This document shows positions 7,120 through 15,477 of a DNA stretch of 56,967 bases, in pieces. Location of the stretch: assembly GCF_013388945.1 (NCBI RefSeq), contig NZ_JACAEH010000016.1, forward strand, positions 1-56,967, read 5' to 3'. The stretch is from Nitrososphaera sp. Lineage in GTDB: Archaea > Thermoproteota > Nitrososphaeria > Nitrososphaerales > Nitrososphaeraceae. The notes under the pieces were generated by a model. It was not told where the DNA came from, searched no databases, and saw only the letters and a list, made by a program, of their open reading frames with translations. Made by a program: the position numbers and the translations under genes. Position 1 is the stretch's first letter. Every line of letters starts with the position of its first letter.

Positions 7120-8727
7120 ATGGCTACGCAGCTTAAGGTTCACCCGTCGTTTTTCAAGGAATTCGCAACAAAGACATGGGTCTCGCCCACCGAGATAGTC
7201 AAGGAGCTTGTGGAAAACGCCTTTGACGAGGACGCCACGAAGGTGCTGGTAACAGTCCTCAAGGGTGGCTCTATTGCGATAGAGGACGACGCCGGTATGG
7301 ACCAGAAGAGCATGGAAAAGTTTTTGCTCCTAGGCTCGCCGCACAAGAGGGTCGAGTCCATATCGCCGAAACTGAAGAGGATAAGGACCGGGCGATACGG
7401 GACGGGCAGGCTGTCATTTCTCACCTCTTTTGAAAGCATGAAGATTAGGACAAAGCGCGGCAGCTTCCACAAGGCGTTCATGATAGACGGCGCAGTGCTT
7501 GACAAGCTGTTCAAGGGCAACGCGACCCTTGGCGAGCTCAGGGCGCCTGCGCTAAAGCGCGACGGCACAGAGCTTGTAATGTCAGGTTCCAAGGCAGAAG
7601 CAGATGTCCCAAAGCTCATCAAAGAAATCCGCAAGCTTGCAATCCTCAGGCAGCCGATGTTCGAGGTGTTCATCAAGACTGCCGACAGGTTCAAGGAATG
7701 GGACCTGAAAGACGCACAAAAGATAACGGCGCCGGACATCCAGGGCCACAGGATACCTGTCAGCCTGCAGGGAGGCAAGATAACCGGCGAGATAGTGATA
7801 GCAAGGAGGCCGCTTTCAGACGAGGAGCGCGGGATAGCAGTCATGGTCGGAAACCACATCGTCACGCGCAGCAACTTTGGCTTTGACACCAAGCTTGCTA
7901 GGGTGACAGGGTTTGTCAGGTGCGACTCGCTCACGTCTAGGTTTGCTGACAAGTCTGCCCTGATTGAAGACGACGAGTACGCCAAGTTCAATCAGGCCAT
8001 GAAGACCTTTGTCATTGACACTGTAATCCCGGGCCTGACAGAGTACGAGGACGTGCTCATCACAAGGGAGGAGTCCAAGATATACAGGCAGATAGACAAG
8101 GTGCTGGGGCAGGCCATCATAGACACGCTCGAGCCACAGGAGATAGTGCAGGGGTACGAAATGGTGGACGTCAAGGAAGTGGTAAGGACTACAAGCAAGG
8201 AAGAAAAGAAGTCCAAGCACGCCGCGCAGGTCCAAGAGTACGAGGAATCCAAGCCGCTTGCGCCTGAAAGCGGCGGCATGGCAAAGGCCGGACGCCACGC
8301 CGAGCCCCAGTCGTACAGGTCCGTGCCTGTGGAAGAGGCGGCGCCTGTGGAAGGCGAGGTGGTAAACGTCATCGACGAGAGGCAGGCCGACGGTACAGTC
8401 ATCAGGACAAAGAAGGTGAGAAGGCCCATCTTGAAAAAGACGTTTGCACTTCGCAGGGTCGGCTTCAAGGTCATACCGTACGAGGACGAGTCTGACTCGC
8501 GCTACAGCTTTACAAACGAGAACGTCGTGTTCGTCAACAAGGCCAACTCGACGTACAAGGCAGAGGCAACGAGGGGCGACGAGTTCCTGCTCAGGCACAT
8601 CATAAACATGGTCGCAGAATCGATAGCCAAAGCCAAGCACCCGGAGGGCAAGGACGCTCTGGAGCTGCAGAACAAGCTGGTGTCTGAGGCAATCAGGATA
8701 CACGACTACTCCGTCATGAAGCGATAG
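7120..8727 (+). CDS. GHKL-type ATPase (HSP90/MutL/histidine-kinase fold)
   Basis: A 535-residue protein. Its N-terminal Bergerat fold has the N box ELVENAFDEDAT (residues 29-40, with catalytic Glu and Asn), the G1 box EDDAGMD (55-61) and the G2 loop GRYGTGRLS (91-99). The middle resembles the transducer region of GHKL proteins; residues about 355-440 are charged and low-complexity, followed by a conserved-looking C-terminal domain. No histidine-kinase H box or topoisomerase VI motif is seen. Conserved archaeal role unknown; DNA repair or chaperone-like function is possible. Start at ATG 7120 fits the TATA box at 7083. Confidence 0.8.
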   Translation: MATQLKVHPSFFKEFATKTWVSPTEIVKELVENAFDEDATKVLVTVLKGGSIAIEDDAGMDQKSMEKFLLLGSPHKRVESISPKLKRIRTGRYGTGRLSFLTSFESMKIRTKRGSFHKAFMIDGAVLDKLFKGNATLGELRAPALKRDGTELVMSGSKAEADVPKLIKEIRKLAILRQPMFEVFIKTADRFKEWDLKDAQKITAPDIQGHRIPVSLQGGKITGEIVIARRPLSDEERGIAVMVGNHIVTRSNFGFDTKLARVTGFVRCDSLTSRFADKSALIEDDEYAKFNQAMKTFVIDTVIPGLTEYEDVLITREESKIYRQIDKVLGQAIIDTLEPQEIVQGYEMVDVKEVVRTTSKEEKKSKHAAQVQEYEESKPLAPESGGMAKAGRHAEPQSYRSVPVEEAAPVEGEVVNVIDERQADGTVIRTKKVRRPILKKTFALRRVGFKVIPYEDESDSRYSFTNENVVFVNKANSTYKAEATRGDEFLLRHIINMVAESIAKAKHPEGKDALELQNKLVSEAIRIHDYSVMKR

Positions 8728-8770
8728 AAACGACTAAATCTAACTGCGGACGCGAGATACAGCGATAGAT

Positions 8771-9370
8771 ATGGCGTTTGAATTCATGCCGGGCGCAACC
8801 GTCGTCGGCATCTCGTACGACAACGGCGTAATTCTGGCGGCCGAAAAGAGGGTGTCTTTTGGCCACTTTGTCGTCAACAAGAACATCAAAAAGACTTTTA
8901 CGGTGACCCACCAGGTGGGCGCTGCCTGCGCGGGCATGGTCGCAGACATGCAGGTGCTCGTAAGGCAGGTCGAGGCTCTTGCCAAGATCCGCAAGCTCGA
9001 GACAAGGCGTGAAGTCGCGCCAAACTCTGTCGCCAAGCTGATGTCAGTCATAATGTTTGAGCGCCGCTACTTCCCGCTTTTGACGCAGGTAATAGTCGGA
9101 GGCGTAAACGACAAGCCCGAAATATACACGCTTGACCCGCTGGGTTCCGTTCTGCCAGACGAGTATGCGGCAGTCGGCACGGGCGCGGAGATGGCCCTTG
9201 GCATCATGGATGCAGAATTCAAGGCAGGCATGACCGAGGCAAAGGCAAAGGAGCTTGCCGTGAGGGCTATAAAGTCGGCAATCCAGCGCGACTCTGCTTC
9301 AGGCGACGGAATCGACGTGCTGTTTGTCACAAGGGACGGCACGCGCGAAGAAACGATAAAGCTGAACTAG
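8771..9370 (+). CDS. psmB: Proteasome beta subunit lacking the catalytic Thr1
   Basis: 20S proteasome beta-type subunit of 199 residues. The propeptide is at most eight residues (MAFEFMPG). Where active subunits have TTTVGI, this reads ATVVGI, so the nucleophile Thr1 is Ala. Other active-site positions are kept: Glu17 and Lys33 (in AAEKRV and NKNIKK) and the Asp166/Ser169 pair in RDSASGDGID. It is therefore probably a structural, non-hydrolytic subunit paired with another, active beta subunit encoded elsewhere. The alpha subunit gene is at 20.7 kb. Confidence 0.9.
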   Translation: MAFEFMPGATVVGISYDNGVILAAEKRVSFGHFVVNKNIKKTFTVTHQVGAACAGMVADMQVLVRQVEALAKIRKLETRREVAPNSVAKLMSVIMFERRYFPLLTQVIVGGVNDKPEIYTLDPLGSVLPDEYAAVGTGAEMALGIMDAEFKAGMTEAKAKELAVRAIKSAIQRDSASGDGIDVLFVTRDGTREETIKLN

Positions 9371-9840
9371 ATCTCCTTGTGTGCTTCCCATATTTTGTCG
9401 CTGATGTAATGTAAATTGTCGACGACGTAGCCCTTGGGCATCGCCTTTGCGGCCTCGCTGTCTTCAAGCGCGACGCCAACTGCAAGCATCTTGCCGTGCG
9501 ACTGGTCCTTGACCACTACAATGTCGCCTTTTTTGAACTGTCCGAATTCGACTATGCCGGGCCTGAGCACTTTTGCGCCGTTGCACACAAACTTGACCGC
9601 GCCCATGTCTACTGTGACTGCGGGAAACTTGGCAAGCACGTCGGGCTTGCCAAGGAACGGCACTATGGCGTCTTTGACCTGCACGGCGGTGAGCTCGTCT
9701 GAAACCAAGATCTTTTTCTCGGCGTCCACCTCGTAGACCTTGAACGTCTTGACCCTTGGCACCGCGCCTGCAGGCCACCTTGCCGTGATTTTTTCAATGA
9801 TGTCTGCAGTCTCGCTTTTGGAAATGACTGATATTTTCAG
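9367..9840 (-). CDS. PUA-domain RNA-binding protein with uncertain start
   Basis: C-terminal PUA domain (about the last 80 residues: GAVKFVCNGAKVLRPGI, FKKGDIVVV, GKMLAVG) with a pre-PUA region, as in archaeal proteins related to MCT-1/Tma20. The first usual start, GTG at 9762, would cut off a clearly coded pre-PUA segment reading KISVISKSETADIIEKITA. In that frame the only upstream start-like codon is CTG 9840, six bases after an in-frame TGA. An ATG at 9850 is one base out of frame; removing one base of the GGG run at 9840-9842 would join it. Either a CTG start or an indel is required. Stops of this gene and psmB overlap by 4 bases. Confidence 0.8.
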   Translation of the reverse strand: MKISVISKSETADIIEKITARWPAGAVPRVKTFKVYEVDAEKKILVSDELTAVQVKDAIVPFLGKPDVLAKFPAVTVDMGAVKFVCNGAKVLRPGIVEFGQFKKGDIVVVKDQSHGKMLAVGVALEDSEAAKAMPKGYVVDNLHYISDKIWEAHKEI

Positions 9841-9921
9841 GGTGTATCATCGACGCTACGCACGCGTTCGTTATTATCGTTTTCCAGACAACTTTATACG
9901 CACAGCCGGCAACAATTGACT

Positions 9922-10638
9922 ATGCACTACAGGATAGTCAAGGAGCCAATGGCGCTCCTGGAAGTTGACATGTCTGCAGGCGAAAAGATAACCGCCGAGT
10001 CCGGCGCCATGGTGTACATGAAAGGCGACATCGAAATAAAGACGCGCACGCGCGAAGGCGGCTTTTTGAAGAAACTGAAGGTGACGGCGCTTGGAGGCGA
10101 GTCGTTCTTTGTTAACGACTTTATGGCAAAAGGCGACTGCTCGGTAGGCCTCACTGGCCCTCCGATTGGCGACATCATACGCCTCGATGTCAAACCCGGC
10201 GCGGGTTTTATCGTCCAGTCAGGCTCGTACGTCGCGTCCTCCTCAGGAGTCATGCTCGACACGCAGTGGCAGGGCTTTACAAAGGGGCTTTTTGGCTCTG
10301 AATTTTTCATGCTCAAGGTGACGGGGCAGGGCGAGCTTTTCGCCAATGCGTACGGCGGCATAGTGCAGAAAGACCTTGCTCCCGGCGAAAAGATGACAGT
10401 CGACAACTACCACCTGGTCGCGCTTGGCGAAAGCGTCCGGTACAACGTCATAAAGGTGGGCGGCATGAAGACGACCATACTTGGCGGCGAGGGCCTTGCG
10501 ACAGAATGTACCGGGCCGGGACCTGTCTACTTCCAGACAAAGAACCTGCGCGAGCTGGTGGACCTGCTTGGAATAAACCAGCGCGCAGAAACTACTTCAA
10601 ACACCGGCGTGTCGTTTGGCGGGTTCAGGATAGGCTAG
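9922..10638 (+). CDS. AIM24 / TIGR00266 family protein
   Basis: A 238-residue beta-rich protein of the AIM24 family, recognised by LLEVDMSAGEKITAESGAMV near the N terminus, VTALGGESFFVNDF and FMLKVTGQGELFANAYG. Mitochondrial AIM24 affects membrane organisation; in prokaryotes the role is unknown. A TATA element CTTTATA at about 9891-9898 is 27 nt upstream of ATG 9922, so this ATG, not the TTG at 9916, is the likely leaderless start. Confidence 0.85.
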   Translation: MHYRIVKEPMALLEVDMSAGEKITAESGAMVYMKGDIEIKTRTREGGFLKKLKVTALGGESFFVNDFMAKGDCSVGLTGPPIGDIIRLDVKPGAGFIVQSGSYVASSSGVMLDTQWQGFTKGLFGSEFFMLKVTGQGELFANAYGGIVQKDLAPGEKMTVDNYHLVALGESVRYNVIKVGGMKTTILGGEGLATECTGPGPVYFQTKNLRELVDLLGINQRAETTSNTGVSFGGFRIG

Positions 10639-10784
10639 GCGTTGGTGTGTGTCAGCGCCTGCCAGCACTCTATGCAATAGTCGCCTGTGACCTGGAATAT
10701 CTCGGCGGGCCTCTCTTTGCACTGGTTGCAGAGTATGTCTGCAATTTCCCCCGATTTCGGCTCTTTCGATTCAAATATTTGCAC
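10635..10784 (-). CDS. Tiny zinc-ribbon protein (49 residues)
   Basis: GTG 10784 opens a 49-residue frame with two CxxC knuckles, CNQC and CIEC, about 15 residues apart, followed by WQALTH. Its stop overlaps the AIM24 stop by 3 bases. A TATA-like ATATAAATA (about 10815-10823, minus strand) lies 36 nt upstream. The TGDYCIECWQ end resembles TGDREVCTECYQ of the tiny gene at 35023, suggesting one small family. Function unknown, perhaps an adaptor or nucleic-acid-binding ribbon. Confidence 0.6.
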   Translation of the reverse strand: MQIFESKEPKSGEIADILCNQCKERPAEIFQVTGDYCIECWQALTHTNA

Positions 10785-10874
10785 AGTAGATTATAGGAAT
10801 TCTAATGTGAATCCGATATTTATATGTAATTTGTTACTCTCGCTTCACAAGACACGGCGCGGCAGTCAACAAAG

Positions 10875-11885
10875 CTAGCGCTCAAAGACGGTGTCGCGGA
10901 TCTCTATGAGGTCCCGCAGTACGGCGCTTGCAGTCTCCATGCCGCCGGCGCCCCTGCCTATGATTGTCTGCTGGCCCGAGTGCTCTGACGAAAACGTTAC
11001 TGCGTTGAGCGTGCCGTTTACGCATATAGGGTCCTTCTTGGATACTTCCGTAGGCCTTACTTCAAGAATCCTGCTGTCGCAGGCGGCTATCAGTTTGATG
11101 GCATTGCCGCGGGACTGCGCGCTCTTTACGTCCGACACCTTGACGCCGGATATCCCCGTCCTTGCGACGTCTTTCATGGTCACCTTCATGCCCATCACCC
11201 AGTTTGCCATGATGACAAGTTTTGCCGCCGCGTCGTAGCCGTCCGTGTCAAGCGACGGCACTGCCTCCGCGTAGCCCTTTTCCTTGGCGTCTGCAAGCGC
11301 GCTCTCGTACGTCAGGCCTTCTTCCATCTTGCTCAGGATGTAGTTTGTGGTGCCGTTAAGGATACCCTGGAACGACACTATCCTGTCGCCTTTCAGGCAG
11401 CGCTTGGCAAACTCTAGAATCGGCGTCCCTCCTCCGACGGTGCCGGAGAACCTGAGCATGACGCCGTTGTAGTTTGCAAGCTCTATCAGTGACGGGAATG
11501 CAAGCGCAAGCGGCCCCTTGTTGACGCTTATAACGTGCTTGCCAGTCCTCATGGCAGATATGATGTGCGACGTCCCCGGCTCGCCCGTTGTCAGATCGGT
11601 AGGCGTTGCCTCTATCACCACTTCTGCGTCGACGTTTTCAATGATGTGCAGCGGGTCAAACTTGGCCGCGCCTTTTTCGTACATGCCAACTGTGCCCTTC
11701 TTTTTTGCCATGAGCAGGCGCTCAAGGTCAAGGCCGGCCGGCGAAATGGCCGAGCCCTTGTTGTCCACGCAGGCAACTATCCTCGGCTTGACGCCGTGCT
11801 GGCTGTACAGGTCCGCCGAGCGTGAGAGCAGGAGCTTTGCAAAACTCTGCCCGACCACGCCAAAGCCTACCAGGACTATTCGCAA
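10875..11885 (-). CDS. hom: Homoserine dehydrogenase
   Basis: Reduces aspartate semialdehyde to homoserine for threonine and methionine synthesis. The 336-residue protein has the Rossmann motif VGFGVVGQSF, the VNKGPLAL segment, FSGTVGGGTPILEF and the GILNGTTNYIL signature. No C-terminal ACT domain is present, so threonine feedback through ACT is not expected. The start is TTG 11885, with a minus-strand TATA-like ATATTAAC at 11914-11921. It is divergent from the Lrp-type regulator, which may control it; threonine synthase is at 43 kb. Confidence 0.93.
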   Translation of the reverse strand: MRIVLVGFGVVGQSFAKLLLSRSADLYSQHGVKPRIVACVDNKGSAISPAGLDLERLLMAKKKGTVGMYEKGAAKFDPLHIIENVDAEVVIEATPTDLTTGEPGTSHIISAMRTGKHVISVNKGPLALAFPSLIELANYNGVMLRFSGTVGGGTPILEFAKRCLKGDRIVSFQGILNGTTNYILSKMEEGLTYESALADAKEKGYAEAVPSLDTDGYDAAAKLVIMANWVMGMKVTMKDVARTGISGVKVSDVKSAQSRGNAIKLIAACDSRILEVRPTEVSKKDPICVNGTLNAVTFSSEHSGQQTIIGRGAGGMETASAVLRDLIEIRDTVFER

Positions 11886-11931
11886 TTTCTACCCAATTGC
11901 TTAAAGGTGTCTGGTTAATATGTTAAACGAG

Positions 11932-12375
11932 ATGAAGGCCGACCTCGACGCGCTCGACCTCCGGCTTGTCGAGACGCTGCAGAAAGACAGCTCGATGCCG
12001 TTTGTTGACATTGCGGACAGGCTGGGCGTGACAGAAGGCACGGTCAGGAACAGGGTGCGCCGGCTGCGCAGGCTTGGAGTCATACGCAGGTTCACGGTGT
12101 CTGTCGACCCTCTCGTTCTCGGGCAGTCCGTGGTCGCGTTCGTGCTTCTCAACGCGGTGAACGGCAGGCTCAACGAGGTTGCGAAAAAGCTCTCGTCGCT
12201 GGACGCAGTAGCCGAGGTGCACGAGACGCACACGTACGGCGACCTCTTGCTCAAGGTCAGGGCAAAGAGCGCAAGCGACCTTGCAGGCATCATCTCAAAC
12301 GACATCAAGGGTGTGCCCGGCGTGGCAGGGACGCAGGTGCTTTCGGTCCTCAACGTGTGGAAGGACTCGCCATAG
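11932..12375 (+). CDS. Lrp/AsnC family transcriptional regulator
   Basis: N-terminal winged helix-turn-helix (LVETLQKDSSMPFVDIADRL, then GVTEGTVRNRVRRLRRLGVI) and a C-terminal RAM (ACT-like) ligand-binding domain. About 147 residues from ATG 11932. A TATA-like CTTAAAG at 11900-11905 lies 29 nt before this ATG, which is why it is preferred to ATG 11920. The divergent promoters of hom and this gene overlap, so amino-acid-responsive control of hom is a reasonable inference. Confidence 0.88.
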   Translation: MKADLDALDLRLVETLQKDSSMPFVDIADRLGVTEGTVRNRVRRLRRLGVIRRFTVSVDPLVLGQSVVAFVLLNAVNGRLNEVAKKLSSLDAVAEVHETHTYGDLLLKVRAKSASDLAGIISNDIKGVPGVAGTQVLSVLNVWKDSP

Positions 12376-12394
12376 CAAACGATTTATCCCCTGA

Positions 12395-13189
12395 ATGGAT
12401 ACTGACAGATTCTACGTATTGCTTGACATTGTAACGACTGTGATAATACTGGTTGCCGTCGGGCTTGGCGCAGGGACGCTCGGCTCTATGATAGGCGTCG
12501 GAGGCGGCATCATGATGGTGCCGGCACTCGCATTTTTGGGCCTGCCGCCGACCCAGATAGCGAGCACCAGCCTGTTTGCGGTCACGTCGACCAGCGTTTC
12601 TTCGACGATAGCGTACTCGCGGCAAAAGCGCATAGACTACAGGCTCGGCGTGGAAATGGCGGCTTTTGCTGTGCCCGGCGCAGTCGTCGGCGCGCTCTTG
12701 TCAGGCCAGCTGAGCGCACAGGACTTTAGGCTCTACTTTGGGATATTGCTCTCGCTTGTCGGGCTGTACGTAGCGTTTCGAAGCTCCATCCTGAAGGAAA
12801 AGGGCGAGAAGAGGTCGCCTGCAAGGCGCGTCGCCGTTTACGCCATCACGTTTGGCGCGGGCATAATATCGAGCCTATTTGGAGTGGGCGGCGGCATAAT
12901 ATTCGTGCCAGCGATGCTGCTGGTGCTTGGCATGGCCGTGCAAAAGGCCGCGCCGACTTCGCAGCTCACGCTCATGATAACCGCACTGGTCGGCGTTTTC
13001 ACGCATTCTGCGCTTGGACACCCTGACTATGTCTATGCCCTTGCGCTTTCTGCAGGCGCGTTTGTGGGCGCGCAGCTGGGCGCAAGGTGGTCCAGAAAGG
13101 CAAAGGAAGTGCTCCTGCAGCGCATGCTCGGCGCGGTGCTGATTGCGGTTGCCGGCAAGTTCATCTTTGACTGGTTTTCAGGAAGGTAG
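12395..13189 (+). CDS. TauE/SafE family membrane exporter
   Basis: A 264-residue permease with about eight predicted membrane helices arranged as two similar halves. Each half has the family motif: GSMIGVGGGIMMVPAL near residue 30 and SSLFGVGGGIIFVPAML near residue 160. Family members move sulfite, sulfoacetate or other organosulfur anions; the substrate here cannot be told. It follows the Lrp gene by 19 bases on the same strand. Confidence 0.9.
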   Translation: MDTDRFYVLLDIVTTVIILVAVGLGAGTLGSMIGVGGGIMMVPALAFLGLPPTQIASTSLFAVTSTSVSSTIAYSRQKRIDYRLGVEMAAFAVPGAVVGALLSGQLSAQDFRLYFGILLSLVGLYVAFRSSILKEKGEKRSPARRVAVYAITFGAGIISSLFGVGGGIIFVPAMLLVLGMAVQKAAPTSQLTLMITALVGVFTHSALGHPDYVYALALSAGAFVGAQLGARWSRKAKEVLLQRMLGAVLIAVAGKFIFDWFSGR

Positions 13190-14983
13190 TTACGCCCGCG
13201 CCTCGTCGACGTAGAATATGGCCTCGTTGCGCCTGAGCGCAGCGCCTGCTGCAAGGCTCAGTATCGAGGCGTGAAGGCGGTCTGCGGCGGGCTCGGCGCC
13301 CTCGCTGTTGCCTGCAAGCACAAGGTGCAGTTTTATCGCAGAGCCAAGGACGTCTGCAAGCTCCTGGTTGACTGTCGCCGTATACGGCCTGAGCGCCCCC
13401 CTGAAAACGTCCGCCCTTGAGCGCAAGAGCCCGGATATCTTTTTGCCGACAGGCGCGTCCGGTCCTACCACCACAACCGTGCCCTTTGTGCCCTTGAACT
13501 TGGCAGGCTGCTCTAGCGCGCCCTCTGGCGCCATCGCAATGACTGCCTCCTTGACCACGAGTCCGGGGATGTACAGGTAGTTGTCGACAAGTGCGTCCCA
13601 CTGCTTCCTTGCCATGGCGCTGAATGCCGCGTTGTAGTCGTAGTCGCCGGTAAAGTGTATCACAGAGTCTATCGGTCCAAAATGCGTCTTGGCGGTGTTG
13701 AATATGCGCCTGACTGCCGCCTCGTCGAGAAAGTCGATTGCGTGGCTGTGGAACTCCTTGAAGTGGGCCTGGTCGGCAGGGTTTCGGTAAAGCACTATTA
13801 CCTGCTTGGCGCCTGACACCTGCGCTATTCCTGCCACCTTTTTGACCCGCTCGATGTCTTTTGGAGCAGACGATGTCGTCGTGAGCACGATGACCTTGTC
13901 CTTCAGTTCAGAGCCGGGAAGTATGTCCACGCCGGTGCCGACTATGGGCTTGACAGGGTAAAAGACGCGGTCGTTTGGTATCACCCTGCCGTTTATCAGC
14001 TTGCTTATCTTCTCGTCTGAAAGGTTCAGGACCATCTCGGCCACCTCGTCCTGCGCCAGAAACTCGCCGTCCACTATCATCTTGCTCGTGTTGCCCTGGA
14101 TCTTTTCAGCTATTTGCTGCATCTTGTCAAGTGCGCCCTTGACTGTTGCTGCAATCTTGGCTACCGTCGCGTCGTCGCCCTTGCCACGTTTTGCCGCTAT
14201 TTCTGTTGCGGCATCCCTGCACGCCTTTGCCACCACGTCGTCGGCGTCGCCAAGGAACGGAAGTGCCTTTGCAGTGACTACTTCTATTTCTGTTGCCGAA
14301 AGTTCAGGGTAGCCGCCGACGCGCAGAAACTCTGCCGCGGCCTTTGGGTAGACTGTCTTGTATATCCTGTCAGAGTGGACGGGCCCCGGGTTTGTGGCAA
14401 CCGAGCGGATGCCCCTTTCGGCAAGCTCCCAGGCAAGGCACTCTGCCAGCCTGTTCTTGGCGCCCTGAGAGGCGGTGTAGGGCGTCCTGAAGCGGTACGG
14501 CCTCTGCTCGTAGCGGTTCTCCTCTGAAAAGAACGTCGATATCGTTATCACCTTGCCTCCCTTTTCCATGGCCTTCAGGCCGGCGGCAGAGGTCCAGAAC
14601 GTGCCGGTGAGGTGTATGGCGACGCACTCTCGAAACTCCTTGACGCTTGCGTTTGTGAACGTCTTGACAGGCCCGGACACGCCGGCGTTGTTGACGATGA
14701 TGTCGACTCTTCCAAACTGGCTCTTTATGCCGTCAAACATGGAGTTGATGCCGTCTTCGTCTGACACGTCGACTCCTGGAAAAGTGGCGACCCTGCCCCT
14801 TGAGCCGGCCTTCTTTATGATGTCGTTCAGGATGGCGGCTGTCTGGTCGAGCGGCTCCTTGCGCCTGCCCATGATGGCGATGTTGGCGCTGTTTTCGGCA
14901 AACCTCTTTGCGATGGCCTGGCCGATTCCGGTGCCGCTACCGGTAACAACTACTGTCTTGCCCTCAAATTTCAAGCCGCTCAT
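13190..14983 (-). CDS. Tandem SDR protein resembling a malonyl-CoA reductase half
   Basis: 597 residues made of two short-chain dehydrogenase units. Unit 1 (about 1-260) has the dinucleotide motif TGSGTGIG and NNAG, then STFFSEENRYEQRPY, YTASQ and NPGPVHSDRI. The catalytic YxxxK is YTASQ, with Gln in place of Lys. A helical insert follows (about 260-335). Unit 2 (about 350-597) has no GxxxGxG or YxxxK and looks degenerate. Two-SDR halves with ST-F-S and GP-SDRI segments are, from memory, characteristic of Chloroflexus-type malonyl-CoA reductase. Possible role: malonyl-CoA or malonic semialdehyde reduction in the 3-hydroxypropionate/4-hydroxybutyrate cycle; this is inference. Confidence 0.75.
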   Translation of the reverse strand: MSGLKFEGKTVVVTGSGTGIGQAIAKRFAENSANIAIMGRRKEPLDQTAAILNDIIKKAGSRGRVATFPGVDVSDEDGINSMFDGIKSQFGRVDIIVNNAGVSGPVKTFTNASVKEFRECVAIHLTGTFWTSAAGLKAMEKGGKVITISTFFSEENRYEQRPYRFRTPYTASQGAKNRLAECLAWELAERGIRSVATNPGPVHSDRIYKTVYPKAAAEFLRVGGYPELSATEIEVVTAKALPFLGDADDVVAKACRDAATEIAAKRGKGDDATVAKIAATVKGALDKMQQIAEKIQGNTSKMIVDGEFLAQDEVAEMVLNLSDEKISKLINGRVIPNDRVFYPVKPIVGTGVDILPGSELKDKVIVLTTTSSAPKDIERVKKVAGIAQVSGAKQVIVLYRNPADQAHFKEFHSHAIDFLDEAAVRRIFNTAKTHFGPIDSVIHFTGDYDYNAAFSAMARKQWDALVDNYLYIPGLVVKEAVIAMAPEGALEQPAKFKGTKGTVVVVGPDAPVGKKISGLLRSRADVFRGALRPYTATVNQELADVLGSAIKLHLVLAGNSEGAEPAADRLHASILSLAAGAALRRNEAIFYVDEARA

Positions 14984-15092
14984 GATTCAGGTTGGAAAGG
15001 CGCGCTGGACGATTATTAAAGGTATTTGCGCACCGGCACGCCGAGTATTTTCCAAGCTTGATTAATCAGCAAGCAATGGTAACCCGGCAGAC

Positions 15093-15476
15093 TTAGTGCA
15101 GCGCGGCCCTTACGTGGCCCGCTATCAGGTCTGCGGCCTCTACCATCGCCTGGTTTGCCTGCAGGTTTTCTTCGTGGTTCCACCCGCCGTATATCCTGAC
15201 GTGGCCGTCAAGCGGGTCGACCCTTATCTCGCCCTCGTGCAGGAGCACTTCCTTTAAAAGTTCCGTCAGGCGCGAGTCGTTCTGGAGCCGCTCTGCAAAT
15301 GCAGGGTAGCCGGTCCAGCGCACTGCGACGACGCGCTTTTCAGAGAAGTGGCCCTTTGTCATGGGCTCGCACCTTGCAAGCACCTGCTCGGTGTTTGCAT
15401 TGCCCGTGTCGACGATGTAGTGGACCTGGTAGTATCCCAAAGTCCCGTATGGGAGCGGCGACGCGTCCTGCCTCAT
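15093..15476 (-). CDS. Conserved hypothetical protein (127 residues)
   Basis: A soluble protein with no recognised domain. The start is taken as ATG 15476, one base after the stop of the upstream gene, rather than an overlapping start 33 bases earlier. Visible features are VHYIVDTGNANTEQVLARC and the C-terminal GGWNHEENLQANQAMVEAA helix. It forms a two-gene unit with the histidine-rich gene upstream, so both probably act together. Confidence 0.65.
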   Translation of the reverse strand: MRQDASPLPYGTLGYYQVHYIVDTGNANTEQVLARCEPMTKGHFSEKRVVAVRWTGYPAFAERLQNDSRLTELLKEVLLHEGEIRVDPLDGHVRIYGGWNHEENLQANQAMVEAADLIAGHVRAALH

Positions 15477-15477
15477 C

